Assembly (NCBI GenBank): GCA_043228905.1
Contig: JBHGNT010000011.1
Location: 18,414,001-18,478,000 of the forward strand
Length of the DNA stretch: 64,000 bases
Origin: Azolla caroliniana
Lineage: Eukaryota > Polypodiophyta
Direction: 5' to 3'
Part shown: one piece after another, positions 18,885 to 31,034 of the stretch
Position numbering within the stretch: the first letter of the stretch is position 1
Layout: each line of letters begins with the position of its first letter
Program-made: the position numbers and the translations under genes
Notes under the pieces: generated by a model
The model's database searches: none
What the model was told of the DNA's origin: nothing
The model's input: only the letters and a program-made list of their open reading frames with translations

Positions 18885-19946
18885 ATGGCGTCCTCAAGCA
18901 ACCAAGCAGGAGAGATCGAAAGGATGATGCTAATTGTCGAGCAAATGATGAGATCTCGGGACAACGAAGCGAGCGTGGAGAAGGCTGTCGATCGTGTCGT
19001 AGAGCTCGAGGGCCAATTCGATGGAAGGAACGTTACGAAGTTCCTTGATGCATATAGAAGGGAGATGAATCAGAGGGACGTGTCCGAGGCACGTCAAATC
19101 GTAAGCTTCAAGAGAGTTGTCGCCAACAACATCCAAAGACGCGTCATCGAGCTTCAAGAAGGTAAGACAACATGGTCCGAGTTCGAGAAAACGATACTAG
19201 CGGAGTTCGTGACTGAAGACTCAACGAGGATGACTCGACATGCCTTGATGAAGTGGATAGAGAAGAAGAATAAGAAGATGAGCGTCTCGAGGGTGTACGA
19301 CGAATTCGACCATATGTTTAGTCGTCTCCCCAATACGGACCAAGTGTTGCTTGAAGAGGACAAGACTTTGTACTTCTTGAAGGCCGTGGACATAAAGGAT
19401 AGACGGGAGTTGGGGACTCTTCTCGAAGATGATACCCAAGCAAATGGGCTCGTAGTGGACTGGATCGTGGTGAAGCGGGCATGCAATAGGCTCGACAAGC
19501 GTCGCCAATGGGTTGATGACACTGACTTGACAGCATCAACTACCACGGAGAAAGCAAGACCGCCGAAAGTAGCTGAGCCGCCAAGACAAAGTAACGTGGA
19601 AGAAAAGAAGATTGATGACGACATCATTGAAGAGCTAGCGAAGAAGTTCGAGAAGGTCACGCTAGCCAACATGAATCGTCGGGGGCCTAAAGGAAAAGAA
19701 CCCTTTAGATGCGTGTGGTGCGATAGCATGGACCACATGAGAAGGGATTGTGCGAGCCTTCGAGAGGCGATTCGACAAAATATCGTATACATAGAGGACA
19801 ACATGATCTGCTCAAGCGAGACTAGAAGACCTTTTGAGCAGCAAGCTCAACCGGAGCCGGATCGGCTGAATAAGCCAGAGCCGGTAAGCGAGACGGATCG
19901 GGCGAAACGGATCGGTATGACGGTGAGCAACCGAACCGGCAAGTAG
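18885..19946 (+). pseudogene. Element B gag, N-terminal fragment
   Basis: An ATG at 18885 opens a frame of about 353 aa that aligns by eye with A1 gag. It includes the CCHC knuckle (CVWC, then H and C; near 19710-19755). The frame leaves gag homology shortly after and ends at a TAG inside foreign-looking sequence. The missing continuation reappears at about 20260. Confidence 0.8.
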
Positions 19947-20169
19947 TGGAGGCCGGGTGCAATCCGTAACCGGAAGTCCAATTGGATGCCTAGTATAGGA
20001 TAGACTACTAGGTAGCTATAGTCTCGTAGTAAGTGTCAGATGATCGTGTGAGCATTGAAGTACATGGTACTTCTGTCAGTCCCAAGAGGACTTGTATAAA
20101 TAGTGCTACTTAGCACAGTGTGTATACAGTGTCTTGACATAATTTTGAAATTGTGTTCTGCTCTCTCTG

Positions 20170-20200
<31 letters not shown>

Positions 20201-20259
20201 GTGTGTTGTTCTCTGTTTTACGCTTCCGCAAACACTTACGTTTACAAGACCCCTACGGG
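19850..20259. repeat. Insert in element B gag, LTR-like
   Basis: This segment is absent from the equivalent place in A1/A2. It holds a TATAAATA box (about 20095), a CT-dinucleotide tract (20180-20201) and no coding homology, like a solo LTR or small non-autonomous element. I could not find clean ends or a target duplication. Confidence 0.45.
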
Positions 20260-21512
20260 TGAATTTCGGAAGAGGAGGAATGAAGAAATCTATGGAGGAT
20301 GCTGATGCGACTCATGTGGATGCGATGCACTATGCTGCGTCGGCCGGAATAAGAGTCGGGAAAGACAAGACTGAAGCTGCTAGAGCGGGAGCAAAGTTTT
20401 GGACTTCCGTTCTCGAATATGAGAAGAAGGAAAAAGTCACATCGAACGAGGTAGAGCTTGCGGACCGAAGCGTGCAAAGCATAACCGGGTGGTCGGATCC
20501 GGTGGACGACAACACCATACTCACAGAGGTGATGTGCGACAACCACGAGGTGTTCGTCGAAGAAAAGAGAAAGAGAATAGAAGAGCAAGGCCCATCAAAA
20601 AGACATGAAACAAGGAACGCGAAAAAGAAGGACGATGCGGAGACGAGTCGACCTTCACAAACGAAGGAACGAGAATCAAGCCGAAAAGGGGAGCCGAGCA
20701 TACGAGTTGAAGAAACGGTTCGGCCCGTGAAGGTTGGTGTCGAAGACCCCGCTTGGAGGACAAGGACTATACCTACCTATAAGCTAAGGTCGGACATAGA
20801 GAAGACGACGGACCTAAAGAAGATTCTCGAAGAACGAGTTCTTGATAGCCACGTAACTTTGTCCTTGAGGGAATTGCTTGGCATTACGAAGGAGTTCCAT
20901 GACACGATTGTGGACCTTGTAAAGAGAAAGAGACAACAATCGGACGAGGAAGAAGAGATGCCGCAAAAAGCAAAAACGAATGCCATAACGATGGCAAGAG
21001 ACGAAATCGATGAAGATATGGTGGACAGCCACTACACTCGACCTCATTGGGTACGAGCGACAACGGAGACGCCGGTGAAGATCGGGGAGAGGAAAGAGAC
21101 CGTGGTAGCCTTGATCGACCACGGCTCGGAGATCAACCTCATGTCAACCGACTTCTACAAAAAAGGAAGATGGCCAATCAATACAAACCACGGATGGAAG
21201 ATTCGCGCGGCAACAAAGTCTACGGAGGATTTGTACGGAGCTTGTCCCAATGTCAAAGTCACGATCGGGGATGTGGAGATGGATCAACACTTCTTCGTAC
21301 AAGAATCGGCGTCGTATCCTGTCATCCTAGGGAAACCTTATATCACATCATCTCGGATGGAGACCAAAGTGTTCGATAATGGAGCAGCCTTCGCACGAAT
21401 AAAGAGTCTTGACAACCAAAGATCGGTCCAATTCCTAATGGTGCGAGCCAATCATGAAAGGAATCGAGATAGTCTCGGGGCGAATCCTCGGATTTTTAGA
21501 GGGGACTATTGA
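20260..21512 (+). pseudogene. Element B gag C-terminal part and protease
   Basis: From the FGRGG motif on, the frame matches A1 ORF1 residues after the zinc knuckle, including the protease motif LIDHGSE. It runs to a TGA at 21510-21512. The end of the frame is out of register with A1: at the shared GGATTTTTAGAG the RT frame is +1 here, not -1, indicating an indel. It is preceded by the foreign insert and so lacks its own start. Confidence 0.8.
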
Positions 21513-21669
21513 AGCATGGGGCACAAATAGTCCGAGCAATCACAAGACCCCACAAGAAAGAAGCTTGTGTGGATTGTGAGGAGAAGCAACATGTGTCACA
21601 CCTAGTGGCGCATGTAAACTAGTACTACCCGACAAGAAGCACAAGCGCCGGATACAAGAATTCGAGAAG

Positions 21670-24600
21670 ATGCTGAAAGAAGAGAACATAATAGAAGAAG
21701 GAGAGTTTGTGACTCATATTATGGAAGAAGCCTCATTTAACGACACCATCGGCGAAATCGAGGACGTCGTGGACTTGAGCTATCTTCACAACCAACGCGT
21801 GATTTCGGTTAACTCCGTCAACATGTACGCTATCATCGATGAATACCGTCGTGGCATCTCGATGAAGGAAGCTGACATCAACACAAAATATAAAACGGTG
21901 GATAAGAAGATCAAGCCAGTTGCGGTTCCGCTACCGGAAGATAGCTGGCAAAAGATGAAGGAAGTCGCTAACGATCCAAGCTTAAGAGATCTGAAGAAGA
22001 TAGGTCATGTCTTCACCAAAGAGACGAAGGGGAAGCTACGAGTTGGAAAGGAGTATTTCCTTCTCCCTGAAGAGGAGCGAATGTTTCGCGATATGCTTGA
22101 GAGACATGGGAAGGCTTTCGCATTCTTCCCACGAGAAATCGGATGCGCCGACCCAAAGGTTATAGAGCTGATGGTGATCTTCACGGTGCCTCATGTGCCT
22201 TTGAATTTGAAACCGATACCGGTTCCGAGAGCACACCTTCCGAAGCTGATCGAGCTCTTAAAGGAGAAGGTGAGTATGGGAATTCTAGAACCGTCGAATG
22301 CTCCTTATTCCAATAGGTGGTTCACGGTGCTGAAGAAGAATGGATCATTGCGATTCATCCAAGATCTTCAACCCGTCAACAAGGTGACAATTCGAAATGC
22401 CGGAATCGGTCCGAGCGTGGACGAATTTGCCGAAGCGTTTGCGGGCCGGTCCATCTACTCCATTGGCGATCTCTACTCCGGATATGACCAATTCCAATTG
22501 GCGATCGATAGTCGGGACATTACAACCATGAGGACTCCGATCGGGCTTGTGCGGATGTGTACCTTACCCCAAGGCGCAACGAACTCGGTGGCTCATATGG
22601 TGAATGCCATGAATAAAGTCTTGAAGGATTGCATTCCGGACATCACGATGCCATTCTTGGATGATATTCCGATAAAAGGATGTTCGGATGAGGAGAAAGA
22701 TGAATCGAAAGATAAGGAAGGTTGTAGAAAGTTCGTTGCGGATCATATGAAAGATTGCAAGAAGGTGCTTCAAAGGCTCGAAGATGCGAATTTGACATTT
22801 TCGGGAGAAAAATCCGCATTCGGGCAACCGGAGATCTTGGTGGTAGGTCACTTGTGTGGAGCATACGGCTGGAAGCCCTCGCCATCCAAAGTGAACGCAA
22901 TCCAAGACATGAAAGAAGAATGCGAAAACCAAACGGAGGTTCGAAAGTTACTTGGAGCGTGCGCGTTTTATCATATATGGATTCCTCACTACGCTCATGT
23001 CGCCGAACCGTTATATGGACTACTAAAGAAAAGAATAAAGTTTGAATGGCGAGACGAGCACATAGAGGCGATGCGAAGATTAAAGAAACTGTTTCTTGAA
23101 GCTCCGGCACTAAGGAAGGCCGACTATGCCGAAGGGAAACCAATTTACGTGACCGTAGATACGAGCCCAACCGGAATCGGGTGGGTCATCAATCAAGAAG
23201 GTGAAGATAATGCGCGATATGCCGTCCGGTTCGGAGCAAAGGTTCTCAGCGAACGGCAACAAAGATATGCCCAAGTCAAGCGGGAACTTTGGGGTATTGT
23301 GTCGGCAGTGAAGACGGACAAAGATTACCTGATCAGGTCAGAAGTGATAATAGAGACAGATTGTCTCCCAATTCTCGGAATGGTCTCGGGATGTGCGACC
23401 CCAGATCTTGCTATGCTAAGGTGGATCGCCTACATCAAGTCTTTAAACCCAGAGATCCGTCACATTGCAGGGAAGAAGAACGCCATGGCTAACATGCTGT
23501 CAAGGGCAATATTTTCAAATGAAAGTAACATGGTTTCGGAAGATGAAGATGTCGCCCTCGACTTCTTCAAGATGGCTCGATTGTCAGCGGAAGACCAGGA
23601 CACACAAACCCTCCACGCCTTCAAAGAGAACGAGTACGAAGGAGAGTGGTTACTCATCGGTAGATTCCTAAGAACATTGACGGCAGATGCTTCGTTGACA
23701 AAGGAGGAGGCCCTACGAATCCGAAAGAAAGCTTACCGATACTTCTTGAAGGGAGGATTCCTTTGGTGACATCCAAAAAGAAGGACAAGAATACCACGTC
23801 GAGTGGTGGTAAAGAAAGAAGAGCAAGAGACGCTGATGACCGAATTCTACGAGAGTGCTTGGGCAGGTCATAGAGGAACATGGGCGACGTTCGAAAAGTT
23901 GAAGGAGAAGTACTGGTGGCCAAGCATGTATAAAGATGTACTCCATTTCATGTCCATATGCGATACTTGCCAAGTATATTCAAATATACGTCATCGTGAT
24001 GAGTTAAAGCCGACATACCCACTCACCATACACTTCAAATGGATGGTGGATCTGGTCTCGATGCCAATGGGAGTGGGACAAATGAAGTACTTAGCGCTGG
24101 CAAGGGAAGACTTGACAAATCAAGTGGAAGGACGAGCCTTGACAAATAAGACGACTTCAGTCGTTTGCAAATTTCTACTTGAAGATGTTGTTTGCCGATA
24201 TGGATGTGTAGGGAAGATAGTGGCCGACTGAGGGGAGTTGGATGCGCACGAAGCGACGGAGCTCTTCGAAAGACTAGGCGTGAAGCTCTCCCTCACGACT
24301 GCCTACAATCCGGAAGCAAATGGGAAGATCGAGCGAGGGCATGGACCTATCGTTAAAGCCATCGTACGGGCATGCAACGGTCGAGTCGGGAATTGGCCAC
24401 GATTATTACCCTATGCCTTGTGGGCCGATAGAACGACACATAGCTCGGTCACAGGGTATATGCCGACAGAGCTTATCTATGGACAAAAGCCGATTATGCC
24501 CATCGAAAGGACGATCGCCTCATGGGTAGCGATACCGTGGGAGAACGAGATGAGCCGAGAAGAGTTATTAGCGGCGCGGATAAGGCAACTTGAAAGAAGA

Positions 24601-24984
24601 CCTGAAGATTTAGAAAAAGCGCAAAAGATGATGAAGGCAGCCCGAGTAAAGAACAAAGTTCGATTCGACAACACGCATCGGCTTCGTCCCAAGAAGATTG
24701 AAGAAGGGGATTGGGTTTTGGTTTACGACAGCACCCTTGACAATCAACACAGTACAACAAGGAAGTTCGCAAGAAGATGGTTCGGGTCGTATGTGGTGAC
24801 AAGTGCCAACGATAATGCCACATACCACCTTGCGGAACTAGACGGATCAAGGTTGGCCGTACCCATTGCGGGAAAAAGAGTAAAGATTTTCAAGAAAAGA
24901 CAAGACAAGGATCCTGACCTCGGTTACCTCGACGATGAACATAATGGGGTGGATGAAAATGAAGACATGGAGGAATCTAATTGA
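21670..24984 (+). pseudogene. Element B RT-RNase H-integrase with two TGA stops
   Basis: A single frame starting ATG at 21670 aligns along its length with A1 ORF2: RT with FLDD, RNase H, HHCC zinc finger, integrase core and GPY/F-like end. It is interrupted only by TGA at 23767-23769 and 24229-24231. The second falls in the VADRGEL motif, where A1 has CGA, a C-to-T change typical of decay at methylated cytosines. Catalytic residues are otherwise kept, so the element died fairly recently. Confidence 0.88.
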
Positions 24985-25019
24985 TCATCGTAGCCGAAAT
25001 CTCACTTTCTCTCTTCTTG

Positions 25020-25039
25020 GCACGTACCGGAGGACGTGC
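25020..25039 (+). other. Hairpin before the element B polypurine tract
   Basis: A perfect 6-bp stem, GCACGT with ACGTGC, around an 8-nt loop (ACCGGAGG). The polypurine tract GGTGGGGGTGGA follows (25045-25056). Confidence 0.75.
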
Positions 25040-25056
25040 GGTTTGGTGGGGGTGGA

Positions 25057-26126
25057 TGTCGTGAAGATTTTCGGCAATAGTGTGAAAATCCCATAAAACG
25101 TACGAAATCGAGTATGAATCACATAGTACAATAATTGTGAAGATAACATTTTAAATAGATTTAATATCGAAGTACAAAATGATGGAGTTTTCGAATGCAC
25201 TTTATTACACGAGAAACGGACAACTAAATGTCAAGATATGAGGGTATAAAGTTTGTGAAAGGAAAAGAGAAAATTGTGAGATATCCCACATAGGCACGAC
25301 AAATACAGCTCTCATCATATATAAGGTGGAGCAAAAGATATTATCTTTGTGTCTATGTGTGGAGCATAGAGAGTTTAAGGTAACTTGAACTAAGAGTGGA
25401 GGTGGGCTAGCTACTTGTAAAGGGTTTTGGCCAACCAAAACCGGACCGGCGATGGAGCCGGTGATCCGGCGGCATCCGACGGCAATCTGGAGACGACATC
25501 CGGCGAGGCACCAGTAACCGATGGCATCCGGCGACGGTATCCGGCGTCCGGCGACTAGATAAATAAATATATAAATATATATACATATTTACATATACAA
25601 GGAGGGCAAGTAAGGATTCAAACCTTGCACCTCCAAGTTAGGAGTCAATTGGCTTACCATTAAGCCATGCTATTTAGTTGAAATTATATTTCTATCATTG
25701 TACTTTTACATGTAAATTCTCATACATGAGAGCTAAAATGAGTGACATGGTTATCATGCACCACATGTAAAACATAAGCGCCAAATGGCAAACATGCAAT
25801 TTATGCATGTCTTGTACCCTCACATGCATCATATGCATAAGAGCATCTATAAAAGAGGGAAGGGGGAGGAGAAAAAACACGGTTTTTTTTTATTATGAAA
25901 TTAAGAAGAAGAAATTCGTTATCAAATTGATGGTGTAACTTGTTTCTTAAATCCAAAGATAAAAAGTTCAATCGATCTTTCTCAATCGTTTAATCTCAAC
26001 TTCTCTCTTTCCCAATCTATCTTAAGTACTTTCTCACCAAAGCTTGTATCGACTCTAAATCCTTCTGGTTCAGAACCCCGGCGGTTCCGCCTCACGATCC
26101 GCGCGTAGTGACGGATCTTCACGACA
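25057..26126 (+). repeat. Element B right LTR
   Basis: 1070 bp. It differs from the left LTR by substitutions and extra sequence near 25465-25600, including GGCATCCGACGG-like words and an AT-rich stretch. Confidence 0.9.
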
Positions 26127-26130
26127 GCGT

Positions 26131-26727
26131 CAAGGTAATTGGCCTACCTCAGCTTATGCTACGGATTTCCATCTTCTCACCACCGATATTCCTTGGGATG
26201 ACCAAGCATTGATGGAGCAATTTCTCTATGGCCTATGTAATGACGTCAAGGATTTACTCTTGACTTTCCCCGAAGAACCAAAGTTGCTCACAGAAGCAAT
26301 CGGTCGAGCAGTATGATGCAATAATCACCTTCTCGAACGATGTTCGAAACGTCAGTTCCAAATGCCAAGGACAAGATTAGAGCCCACCTATGCCTTAGTT
26401 GTAACAAAACCTTTTCCAAGGGAGTCATATAATGCGTCTTTGGCAAATACTCCAACACCAATGGAAATCGACACCACACGTCGTCATGAACCATTATCGA
26501 AAAAGGAAAAGCAACGACGCCGAACAAATCGACTATGTCTATATTGCGGTGGACCGGGGCATATTGGAGTAAATTGTCCCCATAGGCCAAGAGGACAAGT
26601 AAATCAAGTAATCGTTAGTATTAAACCGGAGTCTATTTCATTAGGAATGTCTAATGATCCTAGTAGTCCAAGTTTATCCAATAAATTTGAAGTCCTTAAT
26701 CAACTAGGAGAAGAGTTAAACAATTGA
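26131..26727 (+). pseudogene. Element D gag, fragment 3 (C-terminus with zinc knuckle)
   Basis: Gag resumes after B (DIPWDDQALMEQF-like motif, as in element F) and shows a CCHC knuckle (CLYCGGPGHIGVNC). A TGA near 26315 interrupts it. The natural end is TGA at 26725-26727, preceded by the slippery heptamer GTTAAAC at 26715-26721. Confidence 0.82.
26715..26721 (+). other. Candidate -1 frameshift heptamer GTTAAAC in element D
   Basis: It is read as G TTA AAC in the gag frame, six bases before the gag stop. Pol begins in the -1 frame. GTTAAAC is a known -1 slippery sequence in arteriviruses. Element F has GTCAAAC at the same place. Confidence 0.6.
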
Positions 26728-28060
26728 GTCCACCCAAAATAGGAGCCATTTGGTTGGACAGCCCTGAACCTGTGCAACCCATTAGTGGTTCCATTCCCTC
26801 GAAGCAAGTTAGCAAGGTGTTCTTAGCTCAAGTAGCACTTAGTACTAAAAGTAATCCTCCAGTACATGTCTTAGCACTCTTCGATTCCGGAGCCAATTCT
26901 TGTTTCATGGATAGGAATTTTGCCCAAGTTCATCAGATATCCCTAAGAAAGCTTCCTTGGCCAGCTTCTATAGTAGCCATTGATGGTCGTCCCATTGCTT
27001 CTAAAAATATCGTAGAAGAGTCAGAGTCGGTTCGTGTTGTCATTTTGGCGTGTGAAATATCATTTAATATAATTAGTAGTCCAAAGCATCCAATTGTCTT
27101 AGGGTTACCATGGTTTGAATTACACAACCCCGAAATCGATTGGAGAACAAGAAAATCAGGTATCGTCAACCTCGAGGATCTACTCATAGAATTTCAACCA
27201 TTTCGCTACATCAATTGCGTGAGGAAGGACGCAAGGAACCAAAGTTTGTATTCACAGTATCATGGAAACCTTCCAGTATCACTAGGGAGGAGTCAACAAT
27301 TCAACTTCCGAAGAAGTATCACCATTATGCCGACGTTTTTGACAAGGTAAAAGCTAGTACTCTTCCTCAACATTGACTGTATGATTGTCCTATTAATTTA
27401 CAACTAGGAAAAGAACCACCGTGGGGACCAATCTACAACTTGTCACAAAGCGAGCTTGAAGTTCTTCGAGCCTACATAGAGGAAAATATGGCAAATGGGT
27501 TCATTCGACATTCAAAATCTCCAGCTAGTGCACCCATCTTCTTTGTGAAGAGAAAGGATGGATCACTTTGCCTAGTCCTTAATTACCGTGGCTTGAATAA
27601 GGTCACCATTAGGAATAGGTATGCACTTCCTCTGAGCTTGAGTTTTCTAGAAAGGATTAATGGTGCAAAGTTTTTCCCTAACATCGACTTACGAGGAGCA
27701 TATAACCTCGTACGGATCCGATCGGGAGATGAATGGAAGACAACTTTCCGCACCCAATATGGGCACTTTGAATATACAGTTATGTAGTTCAGCCTCACCA
27801 GTGCATCGACAGTTTTCCAACACATGGTAAATGATATATTCTGAGTTGGATAATCTACTAGTTTATTCAAAAACACAGGAGGAGCATGATTCTCATGTAT
27901 AATTAGTACTAAAACGACTATGAGAACATGGTCTTTATGCAAAATTGTAGAAATGTAGTTTTGATTGTAAACAGGTGGAATTTCTAGGCTATGTCATCTC
28001 CTTGAAAAGAATCTCTATGGATCCAGCTAAGGTCGAAACTGTGTTAGAGTGGCAGATTCC
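26724..28060 (+). pseudogene. Element D protease and RT N-terminal part
   Basis: In the -1 frame after gag: a retropepsin motif LFDSGANSC, then RT (DGSLCLVLNYRGLNKVTIRNRY-region motifs) with frame changes and stops near 27375 and 27785. RT is cut at 28065 by A2 and resumes at 35191 (FYRKF-type motif). Confidence 0.82.
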
Positions 28061-28064
28061 ACGT

Positions 28065-28760
28065 TGTCGTGAAGAAAACCGCCCACAAGAGGAATCGGAG
28101 GAACAAGGCGTGGGAAACGGCTCTACACACACCCGCGCGCCAAGAAGTACCTAAGGACGAAGTAGGTACATACGAGGATCCTAGGTGGGTAGATTCGGTT
28201 GGTATGCAGTTAATGCCAAACGGCCTCTTGACGGGCTATAAAAGGAAGAGGAAGACTAGAAGTGGTGGTATCTCGCGCGGAGAGGACGAAGTGCTGCCGA
28301 ACCGATTTCGGAGCTTCTCTCTCACTCCTGCCTTCTCTGTCTTCTGCTCCATCGCGTACCTGTGCAGGTTTCGAGGAGGCTTGCGCTGTTCCGTGGAACG
28401 CCCCGAGCGCGTCCTGCAGCACCTCCGACCTGTTTTCCCTTTCTGTGCGTCGCAACATACAGGGGTCGGCATCTGTTCGCCGCCCTGTTCGTTTTCGTTA
28501 GTATCTATTTCGTGCCCCACCGTGGGTTGTAATACTTTAGTCTGTTATTTTCTTGCATTCATAAGTACATATCTTTCGTTGTTGCGTCCATCTGCGTCGG
28601 CGTTTATTTGTGATCTCTGTTTGTTGGGCCGTGTCCCTATGCAATCTTCGGTTCTGTGTAATCGGGTCTCTCTCTCTTACTCCTCTCTCTCCTGCTCTTC
28701 GGTCCAAGACCCCCGTGGTCCCTCCTCCTTTCTGCACGCAAGGGCGTAGCAACCCCCACA
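28065..28760 (+). repeat. Element A2 left LTR
   Basis: 696 bp, nearly identical to its right LTR and to the A1 LTRs. The primer site TGGTGAACCCGACGTG follows at 28764-28779. Confidence 0.93.
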
Positions 28761-28803
28761 TCTTGGTGAACCCGACGTGAAAGAGGCGGCAGAAGAGTAG
28801 GAA

Positions 28804-30930
28804 ATGAAGGGGGCGGATCTTGCAGAGGCCATGGCTTCGGCCGTGGATCGGATAGTAAGCGCGCGCGAGGGCACCGGCGCCCTCGATAGAGCTATTGAGG
28901 CGGTCGTCGGAACGATCGGTCGATTCACCGGAAAAGATGCCACGAAGTACCTGGCGTCCTACGGTGCGGAAATGTTAATGCGGGACATTCCGGAAGACAG
29001 GCGTCTTGCCGGTTTTCCCCGAGTGGCGATGCCGAGCATCCACGCGGAGGTGCTCGAGGTGCGGGCGGAGAGCCGTACCTGGGAGGAGTTCGAAGGTCGG
29101 CTCCTGGAAAAATACGGACTGGACGACGCGCTCCGGCTTTCGAAGCGAAGCTTCATGGAGTGGGTGGAGTCTCCCGGGAAAGGAAGGAATGCGTCGGCAC
29201 TCCTCCGGGAGTTCGAGGAGAACTTCGCGCGCCTTTCGGCGCTTGACAGGATGGTCCTGGATACAAGCCGGGTCCTGCTGTTCGTCAAATCGGTTGACGA
29301 GAGGGATCGGAGTCACGTGGGCGCCCTGCTAGAAACCGAAGACGGGCTGACAGCCGACTGGGCGGCGGTCAAGAGAGCCTGCGGCCGTTTTGACAAACGG
29401 CGAGAATGGGAGGATGACAGAGCAACCGGGTCGGGCTCAGTCGCGGCGAGGATACTCGAGCCGGCGCAGCCGGTGCGAAGGGAAGAGACTCGGGAGTGGC
29501 TGGAATCCGGTTCAGCTCCGACCGGCGTGATCAGAGGCACGACTGGAGGAGCTGCGTTGGAGGAACTGACGAGGGCGATAAAAGACCTCCAAATCGCACA
29601 AGCCCGCAGAGAAGGCGGAGGACCTGCTCGTGACCGACGGCCGGCGGCGGGGAACAGGTGCATGTGGTGCGACGGGGTCGGCCACATCCGAAAAGACTGC
29701 GGCGATTTCGCAGAGGCGCTGAAGAACCGGGTGGTATACCTATGGGAAGGCCGGGTTCACGCCAACGACACGAGAAGGGCCCTAAACCGAAACGACGGGC
29801 GAGGCGGAATGAAGAGGTTGATGGAAGAGGCGGCGGCCCGACATGCGGAAACCGTCCACTACTCGGCGTCGGCCGGTATTCGAGTCGGGGGCAACGAGGC
29901 CCGAAGAGGAAGCAAAGCCGGATTCTGGCCGACGGTGCTGGAAGGCCTTGCCGATACGAGGATGAAGAGGGAGGAATCGGACCGTGCGGAGAAACGGGTA
30001 CGGGAGATGACCGGGTGGAGCGACCCGGTCGAGGAAAAGACGGGCTTCGTGGAAGCCGCTTGCCGGAACTACGAGGCTCTGGTAGAAGAGAAGCGGGTGG
30101 GGAAACCCGGGACGACCGGGCCCTCACAACGATACGAGACCCGGTCCGGGCCACGACGGGACGAAGCCGGCGGGGCCGGTACGCAAGATAAACCCCAGAA
30201 GGGCGGGTACCGTCTGGGGACGGAGATAGAAAGAACCACGGACTTACGAAAGGTCCTGGAGGAACGGATCCTCGACAGCAAGGTGGAGCTGTCGCTACGG
30301 GAGGTGCTGGGAATCGCCAAGAAGGAGTTCCACGACTCCATCGTGGACTTGGTGAAACGGAAGAGGCTGTCAACGGAGACAGAACCGGAAAGACCGGTGG
30401 AAGTACGGACGACGCACCTAGACGACATGGCGCTGGGAGACGAGTGGGCGGAAAGCCACTATTCGAGACCGCACTGGGCCCGAGCGACCACGGAAACCCC
30501 GGTGAAGATCGGCGATGTCCAGGAACCGGTGATAGCTTTGGTAGACCACGGATCGGAGATCAATTTGATGTCCATGGACTTCTATAAGAAGGGCAAATGG
30601 CCGATCAACACCAAGCACGGGTGGAAAATAAGGGCAGCAACGCGCGCCACCGAGGAACTGCACGGGGCCTGTCCGAATGTGCGAGTCAAGATCGGCGACG
30701 TCGAGATTGACCAGCACTTCTTCGTGCAGGAGACGTCCTCGCATCCGGTCATACTGGGAGAGCCGTACATCACGGCGGCGCGAATGGAGACCAAGGTGCT
30801 GGACAATGGTTCGGCCTATGCGCGGGTCAAGAGCCAGGACGGGCGCCATTCGGTCCAGTTTTTGACGGTTAGGCCGAACCACGAGCGTAACCGCGACTCC
30901 CTCGGTTCCGATAACCGAGAGGATTTTTAG
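28804..30930 (+). CDS. Element A2 ORF1: gag-nucleocapsid-aspartic protease
   Basis: 708 aa with the same predicted sequence as A1 ORF1: gag, CCHC zinc knuckle, charged linker and a protease domain with the DHGSE motif. The nucleotide differences seen against A1 (for example near 29390 and 30162) are silent. It ends in the same GATTTTTAG context, with RT open in the -1 frame. Intact. Confidence 0.92.
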   Translation: MKGADLAEAMASAVDRIVSAREGTGALDRAIEAVVGTIGRFTGKDATKYLASYGAEMLMRDIPEDRRLAGFPRVAMPSIHAEVLEVRAESRTWEEFEGRLLEKYGLDDALRLSKRSFMEWVESPGKGRNASALLREFEENFARLSALDRMVLDTSRVLLFVKSVDERDRSHVGALLETEDGLTADWAAVKRACGRFDKRREWEDDRATGSGSVAARILEPAQPVRREETREWLESGSAPTGVIRGTTGGAALEELTRAIKDLQIAQARREGGGPARDRRPAAGNRCMWCDGVGHIRKDCGDFAEALKNRVVYLWEGRVHANDTRRALNRNDGRGGMKRLMEEAAARHAETVHYSASAGIRVGGNEARRGSKAGFWPTVLEGLADTRMKREESDRAEKRVREMTGWSDPVEEKTGFVEAACRNYEALVEEKRVGKPGTTGPSQRYETRSGPRRDEAGGAGTQDKPQKGGYRLGTEIERTTDLRKVLEERILDSKVELSLREVLGIAKKEFHDSIVDLVKRKRLSTETEPERPVEVRTTHLDDMALGDEWAESHYSRPHWARATTETPVKIGDVQEPVIALVDHGSEINLMSMDFYKKGKWPINTKHGWKIRAATRATEELHGACPNVRVKIGDVEIDQHFFVQETSSHPVILGEPYITAARMETKVLDNGSAYARVKSQDGRHSVQFLTVRPNHERNRDSLGSDNREDF

Positions 30931-31034
30931 AGAGGGCTGCCAAGGCGTGGGGCCGCGACAGTCCGGACACCCCGGGAAAACCCCACACCTGTACGATAAA
31001 ACCGAAGAAACCTTGTACCATAGGTAGGGAATTT

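Larger units (their letters stand above)
17824..26126 (+). mobile_element. Element B: decayed Ty3 retrotransposon, DHGSE lineage
   Basis: Left LTR 17824-18817 and right LTR 25057-26126. The 4-bp TSD is GCGT (17820-17823 and 26127-26130). Element D gag continues in register across the insertion. It shares primer site, polypurine tract, pre-PPT hairpin and proteins with A1/A2, but is AT-richer and diverged. Gag is split by a roughly 300-bp insert, and the RT-integrase frame has two TGA stops. It is non-functional now. Confidence 0.92.
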
